Positions 52,746 through 61,293 of a stretch of DNA of 64,000 nt are shown here, piece after piece; the stretch's first letter is position 1, and every line of letters begins with the position of its first letter. The position numbers were made by a program, and so were the translations under genes. Where the stretch lies: the NCBI RefSeq assembly GCF_010548275.1, contig NZ_JAAGLT010000002.1:310001-374000 (forward strand), in the 5' to 3' direction. This stretch comes from Streptomyces sp. SID12488. Its GTDB lineage: Bacteria; Actinomycetota; Actinomycetes; Streptomycetales; Streptomycetaceae. The notes under the pieces were generated by a model. The model did no database searches. It was not told the DNA's origin and worked only from the letters and a program-made list of their open reading frames with translations.

Positions 52746-53627
52746 TCATGGCTTGACCGGGAGCAGTGGGCCGCCCTGCCCCCGCACCGGGACCAGTTTC
52801 GGGAGGGCGTAGGGGAGCTTGCCGTACCAGAGGCGGGCCACCGTGAAGCCGAAGGCCAGGCACAGAAGGCCGCCCACCGCGTCCAGCCAGAAGTGGTTGG
52901 CGGTGGCGACGATCACCACCAGGGTGGCCACCGGGTAAAGGAGCCCGAGCACGCGCACCCAGGGGACGGAGGCCAGGGCGAAGATCGTCAGGCCGCACCA
53001 CGTGGACCAGCCGATGTGCATCGACGGCATCGCCGCGTACTGGTTCGACACGTGTTTGAGGTCGCCGGAGGCCATCGAACCCCAGGTGTGGTGGATCATC
53101 ACCGTGTCGACGAAGTCGCCGCCGTTCATCAGCCGGGGCGGGGCCAGCGGATACAGGTAGTAACCGACCAGGGCGACCGCCGTGGTTGCGAAGAGGGTCA
53201 GGCGCGTCGCCGCGTAACGCCCCGGGTGACTGCGGTACAGCCACACCAGGACACCGAGAGTGACGGCGAAGTGGAGCGTGGCGTAGTAGTAGTTCATGCC
53301 CACGATCAGCCATGTCACCGAGTTGACCGTGTGGTTGACCGACTCCTCGACGGCGATGCCCAGACTGTGCTCGGCCTTCCAGAGCCAGTCCGCGTTGCGC
53401 AGCGCCTCGGCCTTCTGCTCCGGAACGGCGTTGCGGATCAGTGAGTACGTCCAGTAACTGATCGCGATCAGAAGGATCTCGAACCACAGCCGTGGCCGGC
53501 GCGGAGCGCGCACTCGGCGCAGGAGTCCCTTGACCACGCGGTCGTTCCCCTCCGCCGTCTCGTCCGTGACGGAGTGTGGAGCGGCCCGGTCGTGGCCTTC
53601 CCTTGTCGTCACGGTCGTCTCACCCAT
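52746..53627 (-). CDS. PAP2-superfamily membrane phosphatase (IPC synthase-like)
   Basis: 293 residues from ATG 53627 (GTG 53633 also in frame). A polar N-terminus of about 45 residues is followed by six hydrophobic helices. The active-site segments of the Aur1/PAP2_3 branch are present: AAMPSMHIGWSTW (phosphatase motif 2 Ser-Met-His) and ATANHFWLDAVGG (motif 3, His and Asp). It removes or transfers phosphate-linked head groups of lipids at the membrane. It ends next to glnE and is divergent from nothing close. Confidence 0.88.
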   Translation of the reverse strand: MGETTVTTREGHDRAAPHSVTDETAEGNDRVVKGLLRRVRAPRRPRLWFEILLIAISYWTYSLIRNAVPEQKAEALRNADWLWKAEHSLGIAVEESVNHTVNSVTWLIVGMNYYYATLHFAVTLGVLVWLYRSHPGRYAATRLTLFATTAVALVGYYLYPLAPPRLMNGGDFVDTVMIHHTWGSMASGDLKHVSNQYAAMPSMHIGWSTWCGLTIFALASVPWVRVLGLLYPVATLVVIVATANHFWLDAVGGLLCLAFGFTVARLWYGKLPYALPKLVPVRGQGGPLLPVKP

Positions 53628-53793
53628 GGACACAGAGTCTGCCAGATACGGCCCCCTCCCAGATCATCCCCTGGTCCTGTCCGACCCGCACGTCCTACGG
53701 TGGGGACAGGCGGCCCGCAGTACTACCGGAGCACTGGCCGAAGCGGGGAATTCTCCACCCTGAGAACGACACCGGGGGTGGAGCCCGGGAGCC

Positions 53794-54831
53794 CTACTGG
53801 GAACGGTTGCGGTCCCCGGGGGCCGAGGCCGTCGAACCCCGGACCACCAGCTCCGGCATGAACACGAACTCGCTGTGCGGAGCGGGCGTACCGCCGATCT
53901 CCTCCAGGAGTGTGCGGACGGCGGCCTGGCCCATCGCCGGGACCGGTTTGCGGACCGTGGTGAGGGGCGGGTCGGTGAAGGCGATCAGGGGGGAGTCGTC
54001 GAAGCCCACGACCGAGACGTCCCGGGGGACCTCCAGACCACGTTGCCTGGCCGCCCGTATCGCGCCCAGCGCCATCATGTCGCTCGCGCACACCACCGCC
54101 GTGCAGCCACGTTCGATCAGCGCCATGGCCGCCGCCTGGCCCCCCTCCAGGGTGTACAGGGAGTGCTGGACGAACCGCGTCTCGACATCCTGTGCCGTCA
54201 GGCCCAGCAGATCCTGCATCGTCCGCACGAAGCCCTCGATCTTGCGCTGCACCGGAACGAAACGCTTCGGCCCCAGGGCCAGTCCGATACGGGTGTGGCC
54301 GAGGGAGACGAGGTGGGTGACCGCGAGAGTCATCGCCGCGCGGTCGTCGGGGGAGATGAACGGCGCCTGCACCTTGGGGGAGAAGCCGTCCACCAGGACG
54401 AACGGCACTCCCTGGGCGCGCAGTTGATCGTAACGCTGCATGTCGGCGGAGGTGTCCGCGTGCAGACCGGAGACGAAGATGATGCCGGCCACGCCCCGGT
54501 CGACGAGCATCTCCGTCAGCTCGTCCTCAGTCGAGCCGCCGGGCGTCTGGGTGGCCAGGACCGGCGTGTAACCCTGCCGGGTCAGAGCCTGCCCGATGAC
54601 CTGCGCGAGGGCGGGGAAGATCGGGTTCTCCAGCTCCGGGGTGATGAGGCCGACCAGGCCCTCGCTGCGCTGCCGCAGCCGGACCGGGCGCTCGTAGCCC
54701 AGTACGTCGAGGGCGGCGAGCACGGTCTGGCGGGTGGTGGCGGCGACGCCCGGCTTCCCGTTCAGGACCCGGCTGACCGTCGCTTCGCTCACCCCCGCCT
54801 GGGCGGCGATATCGGCAAGCCGTGTGGTCAC
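53794..54831 (-). CDS. malR: LacI-family repressor of maltose/maltodextrin use
   Basis: 345 residues from GTG 54831, the length I remember for S. coelicolor MalR. An in-frame ATG at 54951 with a good GAGGGAG site would add 40 Arg/Pro-rich residues. The N-terminal LacI helix-turn-helix reads TTRLADIAAQAGVSEATVSR then VLNGKPGV. The periplasmic-binding-protein-like core follows (VGLITPELENPIFPALAQVI, ATQTPGGSTEDELTEMLVDR, VCASDMMALGAIRAARQRGL, VVGFDDSPLIAFTDPPLTTV). It should repress malEFG, aglA-type glucosidase, amylase and pullulanase until maltose or maltodextrin is bound. It is divergent from malE; CTTGCA-type sites lie between. Confidence 0.93.
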   Translation of the reverse strand: MTTRLADIAAQAGVSEATVSRVLNGKPGVAATTRQTVLAALDVLGYERPVRLRQRSEGLVGLITPELENPIFPALAQVIGQALTRQGYTPVLATQTPGGSTEDELTEMLVDRGVAGIIFVSGLHADTSADMQRYDQLRAQGVPFVLVDGFSPKVQAPFISPDDRAAMTLAVTHLVSLGHTRIGLALGPKRFVPVQRKIEGFVRTMQDLLGLTAQDVETRFVQHSLYTLEGGQAAAMALIERGCTAVVCASDMMALGAIRAARQRGLEVPRDVSVVGFDDSPLIAFTDPPLTTVRKPVPAMGQAAVRTLLEEIGGTPAPHSEFVFMPELVVRGSTASAPGDRNRSQ

Positions 54832-54960
54832 AGGGCTGGACTGTACCCGGCGACCCTCGCCTTGCCCACCGAACGGCCGCCGGGCACGGGCCGTCGAACG
54901 GCCGGCCGGACGGCCGGGACGGCCGCTCGCCGCCGCAGGTTGCTGCGTCATCGCGCTCCC

Positions 54961-55026
54961 TCGTGTCTGGCACGTGTGTCTGGCGTGGGTCTCGCGTGGG
55001 TCGTGCGTGGGTCGGGCGTGTGTCTG
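54961..55026. repeat. Six-unit 11-bp tandem repeat between malR and malE
   Basis: Units run in register: tcgtgtctggc, acgtgtgtctg, gcgtgggtctc, gcgtgggtcgt, gcgtgggtcgg, gcgtgtgtctg. The middle four are closest (GCGTGGGTC at 54983, 54994 and 55005). The period of about one helical turn places each unit on the same face of the DNA. It lies just before malR's longer start. Confidence 0.7.
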
Positions 55027-55182
55027 ATGGGGCGTACATGGCAAGAGCTTGCAGAGTCTTGCACAAGTGTCCCGGATCCCGCTGGGTACCGGCAGAACAG
55101 GGGATCGGACGGTTCTCCGGTGGGAGCCGAGAGGGTCACGGAGCGGTAACTGTCGTCGGTTCTTGCATTTTTTTGCTGCAAG
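55027..55182. promoter_or_regulatory. malR-malE control region with CTTGCA/TGCAAG sites
   Basis: GCTTGCAGAG and TCTTGCACAAG occur near 55047-55066. CTTGCA at 55162-55167 and TGCAAG at 55177-55182 form an inverted pair, and TTTGCTGCAAG (55172-55182) is the reverse complement of the amylase site CTTGCAGCAAG (61236-61246) but for one base. Repeated CTTGCAG-like motifs are the known MalR/Reg1 targets of streptomycetes. Confidence 0.65.
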
Positions 55183-55316
55183 GTCTTTCGTCCCGCTTAC
55201 CTGGCTGTTACGTTCACGTCGCCCGGCGGCGGCAACGGAGCGGCCGGCAAGTCGGCGGAGACGGCGGACGGGCCCGTTTCCGTCAGTACACGGGCTTTCA
55301 CCCTCAAGGAGAACTC

Positions 55317-56591
55317 ATGCGGCGTGGCATAGCGGCCACAGCGCTGGTGGCGTCCATCGCCCTCGCGGCGACGGCCTGCGGCGGAGACGACAGCGGCAGT
55401 GACAAGGCCGACGGTCCGGTCACCATCACCTGGTGGGACACCTCCAACGCCACCAACGAGGCGCCGACGTACCAGGCCCTCGTCAAGGAGTTCGAGGCCG
55501 CCAACAAGGACGTCAAGGTCAAGTACGTCAATGTCCCCTTCGACCAGGCGCAGAACAAGTTCGACACCGCCGCTGGTGCCTCCGGCGCCCCGGACGTGCT
55601 GCGTTCCGAGGTCGGCTGGACCCCCGCCTTCGCCAAGAAGGGCTTCCTGCTGCCGCTCGACGGCACCGAGGCCCTCACCGACGAGGCCAAGTTCCAGCCC
55701 AGCCTGATCGAACAGGCCAAGTACGACGGCAAGACGTACGGCGCACCCCTCGTCACCGACACCCTGGCGCTGGTCTACAACAAGGAACTCTTCACGAAGG
55801 CCGGCATCACCGAGGCCCCGAAGACCTGGGCCGACCTGAAGACGGCCGCCGCCACCATCAAGGCGAAGACCGGCGTCGACGGCTACTGGGGCTCCACCCA
55901 GGCCTACTACGCCCAGTCGTTCCTCTACGGCGAGGGCACCGACACCGTCGACGCCGCCGCCAAGAAGATCACCGTCAACTCGGCCGCCGCCAAGAAGGCC
56001 TACGGCACCTGGCTCGGCCTCTTCGACGGCAAGGGCCTGCACAAGGCGGACACCACCGCCGACGCCTACGCCCACATCCAGGACGCCTTCGTCACCGGCA
56101 AGGTCGCCGCGATCGTCCAGGGGCCGTGGGAGATCACCAACTTCTACGCGGGCGCCGCGTTCAAGGACAAGGCCAACCTCGGTATCGCCACCGTCCCGGC
56201 CGGCTCCAGCGGCAAGGCGGGCGCGCCGACCGGCGGCCACAACCTCTCCGTGTACGCGGGCTCGGACGCCGCGCACCAGAAGGCGGCCCTGAAGTTCGTC
56301 AACTTCATGACCTCCGCGAAGTCCCAGACGCAGATCGCCCTGAAGAACTCCACGCTGCCCACCCGCGACGACGCCTACACCGCCGAGGTCAAGGCCGACC
56401 CGGGCCTCGCCGGCTACCAGGGAGTCCTCGCCGCCGCCCAGCCCCGCCCGGCGCTGCCCGAGTACAGCTCCCTGTGGGGTCCGCTCGATACCGAGCTGGC
56501 GCAGATCGCGGGCGGCAAGGAGTCCCTCGACAAGGGCCTGGGCAACGCGGAGACCGCGATCGCCAAGCTGGTCCCGGACTTCACCAAGTGA
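55317..56591 (+). CDS. malE: Maltose/maltodextrin-binding lipoprotein of ABC importer
   Basis: 424 residues from ATG 55317 with an AAGGAG site. Signal peptide about 1-19 with the lipobox AATAC, Cys at about 20, so it is lipid-anchored outside. The family 1 solute-binding fold follows: TITWWDTSNATNEAPTYQAL, GAPDVLRSEVGWTPAFAKKG, LVTDTLALVYNKELFTKAG, AIVQGPWEITNFY and a Trp in SSLWGPLDTEL. It captures maltose and maltodextrins and hands them to MalF-MalG. The ATPase (MsiK in streptomycetes) is encoded elsewhere. It is first in malE-malF-malG, behind MalR-type sites. Confidence 0.94.
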   Translation: MRRGIAATALVASIALAATACGGDDSGSDKADGPVTITWWDTSNATNEAPTYQALVKEFEAANKDVKVKYVNVPFDQAQNKFDTAAGASGAPDVLRSEVGWTPAFAKKGFLLPLDGTEALTDEAKFQPSLIEQAKYDGKTYGAPLVTDTLALVYNKELFTKAGITEAPKTWADLKTAAATIKAKTGVDGYWGSTQAYYAQSFLYGEGTDTVDAAAKKITVNSAAAKKAYGTWLGLFDGKGLHKADTTADAYAHIQDAFVTGKVAAIVQGPWEITNFYAGAAFKDKANLGIATVPAGSSGKAGAPTGGHNLSVYAGSDAAHQKAALKFVNFMTSAKSQTQIALKNSTLPTRDDAYTAEVKADPGLAGYQGVLAAAQPRPALPEYSSLWGPLDTELAQIAGGKESLDKGLGNAETAIAKLVPDFTK

Positions 56592-56686
56592 TCCCGAATG
56601 GCCGTCGGAACTGACCGGTTCCGGCGGTCATCGGTGTGTGTGCCGTAGCCCCTGATCTCCCCAGATCTTCCAGAAGGTGTCGAACC

Positions 56687-57691
56687 ATGACAGTCGCCAT
56701 CGACCGCGCGACCGGCAAGCGCCGCGGTGAGCCCGGGCAGCGACCCGGACGGCTCGATCGTCTCAAGCACGCCTACCAGAAGTACTGGTACGCGTACGCG
56801 ATGATCGCCCCCGTGGTCGTCGTGCTCGGCGGACTCGTGCTCTACCCGCTCGTGCGCGGCCTCTACCTGACGCTCACGGACGCCAACAGCCTCAACTCGG
56901 CCCGCACGATCGGCGTCAACCACATCGACGCCACCTACAAGTTCATCGGCTTCGACAACTACGCCGACATCCTGTGGGGCGACACCGCGTACGACCGCTT
57001 CTGGTCGCACTTCATCTGGACGATCGTCTGGACCGCGCTCTGCGTGGCCCTGCACTACTGCATCGGCCTCGGCCTGGCCCTGCTCCTCAACCAGAAGCTG
57101 CGCGGGCGCACCTTCTACCGGCTGATCCTGGTCCTGCCGTGGGCCGTACCCACCTTCGTCACCGTCTTCGGGTGGCGGTTCATGCTCGCCGACGGCGGCA
57201 TCATCAACTCGATGCTCGACGCGGTGCACCTGCCGTCGCCGCTGTGGCTGGAGGACACCTTCTGGCAGCGGTTCGCCGCGATCATGGTCAACACGTGGTG
57301 CGGTGTGCCGTTCATGATGGTCTCGCTGCTCGGCGGCCTGCAGTCCATCGACTCCACGCTGTACGAGGCCGCGGACATGGACGGCGCGAACGCCTGGCAG
57401 CGGTTCCGCTACGTCACCCTGCCGGGCCTGCGCTCGGTCAGCTCGACCGTCGTACTCCTCGGCATCATCTGGACGTTCAACCAGTTCGCCGTGATCTTCC
57501 TGCTGTTCGGCAACACCGCCCCGGACGCGCAGATCCTCGTCACCTGGGCCTACTACCTCGGCTTCGGCCAACAGCCGCGCGACTTCGCGCAGTCGGCGGC
57601 CTACGGGATGCTGCTGCTGGCCATCCTCGTCGTCTTCACCTCCTTCTACCGCCGCTGGCTGAACCGCAATGACCAGCAGCTCGCGATCTGA
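56687..57691 (+). CDS. malF: Maltose ABC importer permease MalF
   Basis: 334 residues from ATG 56687. Six or seven membrane helices are seen after a basic N-terminus (YAYAMIAPVVVVLGGLVLYP first). The EAA loop EAADMDGANAWQRFRYVTLP (near residue 225), which docks to the ATPase, is intact. It forms the sugar channel with MalG. It follows malE by 95 bases and precedes malG by 19 with no terminator between, so the three are one operon. Confidence 0.94.
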   Translation: MTVAIDRATGKRRGEPGQRPGRLDRLKHAYQKYWYAYAMIAPVVVVLGGLVLYPLVRGLYLTLTDANSLNSARTIGVNHIDATYKFIGFDNYADILWGDTAYDRFWSHFIWTIVWTALCVALHYCIGLGLALLLNQKLRGRTFYRLILVLPWAVPTFVTVFGWRFMLADGGIINSMLDAVHLPSPLWLEDTFWQRFAAIMVNTWCGVPFMMVSLLGGLQSIDSTLYEAADMDGANAWQRFRYVTLPGLRSVSSTVVLLGIIWTFNQFAVIFLLFGNTAPDAQILVTWAYYLGFGQQPRDFAQSAAYGMLLLAILVVFTSFYRRWLNRNDQQLAI

Positions 57692-57710
57692 GGCAGGAGT
57701 CCCAACCCCC

Positions 57711-58613
57711 ATGAGTGCCATGACCGTTCAGAAGCCCACACCGTCGGACCCGGCCGACAGCGGCGCCGCCGCCCCGCAGCCCCGCGGGCGCCGGGGCCTG
57801 GCCACCGCCCTCGCCTCCCACGGCATCCTGACCGTCGCGAGTCTGATCGCGCTCTTCCCGATCGCCTGGCTGCTCTACCTGTCCCTCGGCCCGGACAAGG
57901 ACGACTACCTCCACCCCGGGGGCATCTGGGACAAGATGACGTTCGACAACTACTCGTTCGTCCTCCAGCACACCAACTTCTTCGACTGGATGAAGAGTTC
58001 GCTGATCGTCTCGCTCGGTACGACGGTCATCGGGGTGATGGTCGCGGCGACCACCGGGTACGCGGTCTCGCGGATGCGCTTCCCCGGCTACCGCAAGTTC
58101 ATGTGGGTGCTCCTGGTGACCCAGATGTTCCCCATCGCGGTCCTGATCGTGCCGATGTACCAGATCCTCTCGGACCTCCAACTCATCGACAACTACCTCG
58201 GCTTGGTCCTCGTCTACTGCTCGACGGCCGTGCCGTACTGCGCCTGGCTGCTCAAGGGATACTTCGACACGATCCCCTTCGAGATCGACGAGGCGGGACG
58301 CGTCGACGGGCTGACCCCCTTCGGCACCTTCGCGCGGCTGATCCTGCCACTGGCCAAACCGGGCCTGGCGGTCGCCGCGTTCTACAGCTTCATCACCGCG
58401 TTCGGCGAGGTCGCCTTCGCGTCGACGTTCATGCTGTCGGACACGAAGTACACCTTCGCGGTCGGCCTGCAGAGCTTCGTCAGCGAGCACGACGCCCAGC
58501 GCAACCTGATGGCCGCCACCGCGGTACTCGTCGCGATACCCGTCTCGGCCTTCTTCTACCTGGTCCAGAAGAACCTGGTGTCGGGCCTGACAGCGGGCGG
58601 TACGAAGGGCTGA
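57711..58613 (+). CDS. malG: Maltose ABC importer permease MalG
   Basis: 300 residues from ATG 57711 with AGGCAGGAG upstream. An Ala/Pro-rich cytoplasmic leader of about 30 residues is followed by six helices (LTVASLIALFPIAWLLYL; SSLIVSLGTTVIGVMVAATT; and more). The EAA loop IDEAGRVDGLTPFGTFARLI (near residue 195) contacts the ATPase. Typical MalG ending (LVQKNLVSGLTAGGTKG). Last gene of malEFG; a dispersed repeat and the glucosidase gene follow. Confidence 0.95.
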   Translation: MSAMTVQKPTPSDPADSGAAAPQPRGRRGLATALASHGILTVASLIALFPIAWLLYLSLGPDKDDYLHPGGIWDKMTFDNYSFVLQHTNFFDWMKSSLIVSLGTTVIGVMVAATTGYAVSRMRFPGYRKFMWVLLVTQMFPIAVLIVPMYQILSDLQLIDNYLGLVLVYCSTAVPYCAWLLKGYFDTIPFEIDEAGRVDGLTPFGTFARLILPLAKPGLAVAAFYSFITAFGEVAFASTFMLSDTKYTFAVGLQSFVSEHDAQRNLMAATAVLVAIPVSAFFYLVQKNLVSGLTAGGTKG

Positions 58614-58717
58614 CGTCGGCCCTGCGCACAGACTCCCGCGCGTCATCTGCCGCGCGGGTGGCGGACGCGGTGGCCATCCGACCCCGCTGTCACCGCGTCC
58701 GCCAATGTCCCCGACGG

Positions 58718-58806
58718 TCGGCCGCGCCCCTTGCTTCTAGGGGCGCGGGGCTGTATCGATCTGCGGCTCCGCCGCGGGGCGCGACCAGCCACAGCGGACC
58801 CGCAGC
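58718..58806 (+). repeat. Dispersed Streptomyces intergenic repeat, family B, copy 2
   Basis: The segment contains CCGCGCCCC..GGGGCGCGG, capable of a hairpin, then CTGCGGCTCCGCCGCGGGGC and GCGCGACCAGCCACAGCG GACCCGCAGC (58779-58806), 24 of 28 bases shared with 13953-13980 in opposite orientation. It lies between malG and the glucosidase gene, where the hairpin may end malEFG transcripts. Confidence 0.7.
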
Positions 58807-58863
58807 GTGAAAACCAGCAGTAAGCACCCCATGACCCGAACTCCGTTACATATCAAGGACGTT

Positions 58864-60549
58864 ATGAGCCAGCACTCCTCCGCTCCGGCCCCGACCTCCG
58901 CAGCCACGACCGCCAACGTCGCCGCCAGCAGCGACTGGTGGCGCGACGCGGTGATCTACCAGGTCTACCCCCGCAGCTTCGCCGACAGCAACGGCGACGG
59001 CATGGGCGACCTGGAGGGCGTACGAACCCGGCTGCCGTATCTGCGCGACCTGGGCGTCGACGCAGTCTGGCTCAGCCCCTTCTACGCCTCCCCGCAGGCC
59101 GACGCCGGCTACGACGTCGCCGACTACCGGGCCGTGGACCCCATGTTCGGCAACCTCCTGGACGCTGACGCCCTGATCCGCGACGCCCACGAACTGGACC
59201 TCAGGATCATCGTCGACCTGGTCCCCAACCACTCCTCCGACCAGCACGAGTGGTTCAAGCAGGCGCTGCGCGAGGGCCCCGGCTCACCGCTGCGGGACCG
59301 CTACCACTTCCGCCCCGGCAAGGGCGAGAACGGTGAACTCCCGCCCAACGACTGGGAGTCCATCTTCGGCGGCCCGGCCTGGACGAGGATCACCGAGCCG
59401 GACGGCAGCCCCGGCGAGTGGTACCTGCACCTCTTCGCACCCGAGCAGCCCGACTTCAACTGGGAACACCCGGCCGTCGGAGACGAGTTCCGCTCGGTCC
59501 TGCGGTTCTGGCTCGACATGGGTGTCGACGGCTTCCGTATCGACGTCGCACACGGACTGGTGAAGGCGGCGGGCCTCCCGGACCTCGGATCCCACGACCA
59601 GCTCAAGCTGCTGGGCAACGATGTCATGCCGTTCTTCGACCAGGACGGCGTACACGCCATCTACCGGGAATGGCGCCTGGTCCTCGACGAGTACGCGGAC
59701 GAGCGCATTTTCGTCGCGGAGGCGTGGACCCCGACCATCGAGCGCACAGCGAACTACGTCCGCCCGGACGAACTCCACCAGGCCTTCAACTTCCAGTACC
59801 TGGCCACCTATTGGGACGCGGCGGAGCTGAAGGTCGTCATCGACCGCACCCTGGACGCGATGCGCCCGGTCGGCGCCCCCGCGACCTGGGTCCTGTCCAA
59901 CCACGACGTCACCCGCCACGCCACCCGCTTCGCCAACGAGCCGGGCCTCGGCACGCAGCTCCGCCTCGCCGGAGACCGCGCGCTGGGCCTGCGCAGGGCC
60001 CGTGCGGCAACCCTGTTGATGCTGGCGCTGCCCGGCTCGGCGTACGTCTACCAGGGCGAGGAGTTGGGCCTGCCGGACGTCGTCGACCTCACGGACGAGG
60101 TCCGCCAGGACCCCGCGTACTTCCGGGGCGAGGGTCAGGACGGCTTCCGCGACGGCTGCCGGGTGCCGATCCCGTGGACCCGCGATGGCTCGTCGTACGG
60201 CTTCGGTGACGGCGGCTCCTGGCTTCCGCAGCCCGCCGAGTGGGCCGAGCTGAGCATCGAGGCGCAGACGGGCACGCCCGGCTCCACCCTGGAGCTGTAC
60301 CGCGCCGCTCTCGCCGCCCGACGCGAACACCCCGGCCTCGGCGCGGGCGACTCCGTCGAGTGGCTGAAGACCCCGCAGGGCGTCCTGGCCTTCCGGCGCG
60401 GCGAGTTCGTGTGCGTCGCCAACACCAGCGGCGAGTCGGTCACGATCCCGGCGTACGGCGAGATCCTGGTCGCCAGCGGCGAGGTGACGGTGGCGCAGGA
60501 CGAGGCGAAGCTGCCGGCGGACACGACGGTGTGGTGGACGACCGGCTGA
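58864..60549 (+). CDS. Intracellular alpha-glucosidase (GH13, AglA/MalL type)
   Basis: 561 residues from ATG 58864 with CAAGGAC upstream (an upstream frame from 58807 is less likely). No signal peptide. GH13 regions: DWWRDAVIYQVYPRSFADSN start, IVDLVPNHSSDQHEWF (region I), DGFRIDVAHG (II, nucleophile Asp near 220), FVAEAWTP (III, acid Glu near 282), LSNHDVTRHATR (IV, Asp). The LVPNHSS rather than VLNHTS-type sequence and loop GSPLRDRYHF suggest an exo-acting glucosidase on maltose and short maltodextrins. It follows malEFG and hydrolyses the imported sugar. Confidence 0.93.
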   Translation: MSQHSSAPAPTSAATTANVAASSDWWRDAVIYQVYPRSFADSNGDGMGDLEGVRTRLPYLRDLGVDAVWLSPFYASPQADAGYDVADYRAVDPMFGNLLDADALIRDAHELDLRIIVDLVPNHSSDQHEWFKQALREGPGSPLRDRYHFRPGKGENGELPPNDWESIFGGPAWTRITEPDGSPGEWYLHLFAPEQPDFNWEHPAVGDEFRSVLRFWLDMGVDGFRIDVAHGLVKAAGLPDLGSHDQLKLLGNDVMPFFDQDGVHAIYREWRLVLDEYADERIFVAEAWTPTIERTANYVRPDELHQAFNFQYLATYWDAAELKVVIDRTLDAMRPVGAPATWVLSNHDVTRHATRFANEPGLGTQLRLAGDRALGLRRARAATLLMLALPGSAYVYQGEELGLPDVVDLTDEVRQDPAYFRGEGQDGFRDGCRVPIPWTRDGSSYGFGDGGSWLPQPAEWAELSIEAQTGTPGSTLELYRAALAARREHPGLGAGDSVEWLKTPQGVLAFRRGEFVCVANTSGESVTIPAYGEILVASGEVTVAQDEAKLPADTTVWWTTG

Positions 60550-60562
60550 GGCCGAACTTGCC

Positions 60563-60593
60563 GGGTCCGCCGCCCAGTTGGGGCGGCGGACCC
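60563..60593. terminator. Bidirectional terminator after the alpha-glucosidase gene
   Basis: GGGTCCGCCGCCC (60563-60575) pairs perfectly with GGGCGGCGGACCC (60581-60593) around AGTTG, 14 bases past the glucosidase stop. The right arm touches the stop of the convergent small gene. Confidence 0.8.
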
Positions 60594-61003
60594 TACTGGG
60601 TCGCGACAGTCGAGGGGCCTTCTCGTTTCACGGCGGCGGTCACAGCGCAAACGGCGGCGGTCACTCCGAGGCTCCCGAACATGATCATTCCCACGCCGAT
60701 GATGAAGAGGCCGCTGGAGTCGTCCGACCAGTCGTAAAAGGCGGCGACTGTCAGGCCGGCCGTGGTGCCGAGCACAGCACCCACGAAGTAACGCCGGGAC
60801 GCCGCCCAGTACACCGGCGCCAGCAGGGTCAGCACCAGCCCGATCACCTGCCACGCCTCGTACGGGCCGGTCGTCGAGCCGTCAGAGTGCACGTCGTACT
60901 CCTGGTCCCAGCCCAGCCAGGCAGCCCACGCGGCCAGTGCGACCCCGGCCAGCGCCAGGATGGGCAGGAGTTGGTGAACGGGTTTCGGTGTTTGTCGTTC
61001 CAT
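60593..61003 (-). CDS. Small membrane protein (136 aa), unknown function
   Basis: 136 residues from ATG 61003. Four hydrophobic helices: LLPILALAGVALAAWAAWLG, WQVIGLVLTLLAPVYWAAS, FVGAVLGTTAGLTVAAF and GLFIIGVGMIMFGSLGVTAA. The first loop is acidic (DQEYDVHSDGSTTGPYEA). I recognise no family; it is similar in look to streptomycete conserved membrane hypotheticals. Convergent with the glucosidase and sharing its terminator. Confidence 0.7.
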   Translation of the reverse strand: MERQTPKPVHQLLPILALAGVALAAWAAWLGWDQEYDVHSDGSTTGPYEAWQVIGLVLTLLAPVYWAASRRYFVGAVLGTTAGLTVAAFYDWSDDSSGLFIIGVGMIMFGSLGVTAAVCAVTAAVKREGPSTVATQ

Positions 61004-61293
61004 GCCCAAAGGGTTCCGGCTCACCCCGTGGCGGACCAGAGCGTAAGTACTCAGCTCTACCTGAGTACGGCTTCGCCCCGGTGGGTCTCTGTGAGGTCCG
61101 TCAGCTGGATGGTGCGGCGACGCGCCACACCCGTCTTGTGAAGAGATGCCGTGCGCGTGAAGAGGAACTGTCCCCAGGGTTGACCGTCTGACAAGTTGAC
61201 TCGTACCTTCTGGTCGGCTGAAATATTTCAGCCATCTTGCAGCAAGAACCTGCAAAGGATCTTGTCAGGACCTTCAACGGAGAAGGGCCCCAC
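61004..61293. promoter_or_regulatory. alpha-amylase control region with palindrome and MalR-type site
   Basis: GGCTGAAATATTTCAGCC (61216-61233) is a perfect 18-bp palindrome. Two bases later CTTGCAGCAAG (61236-61246) is symmetric except for its centre base, and CCTGCAAAG and CTTGTCAGG follow. The group lies 48-78 bases before the amylase start and should carry MalR control. The rest of the 290 bases holds nothing I recognise. Confidence 0.65.
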
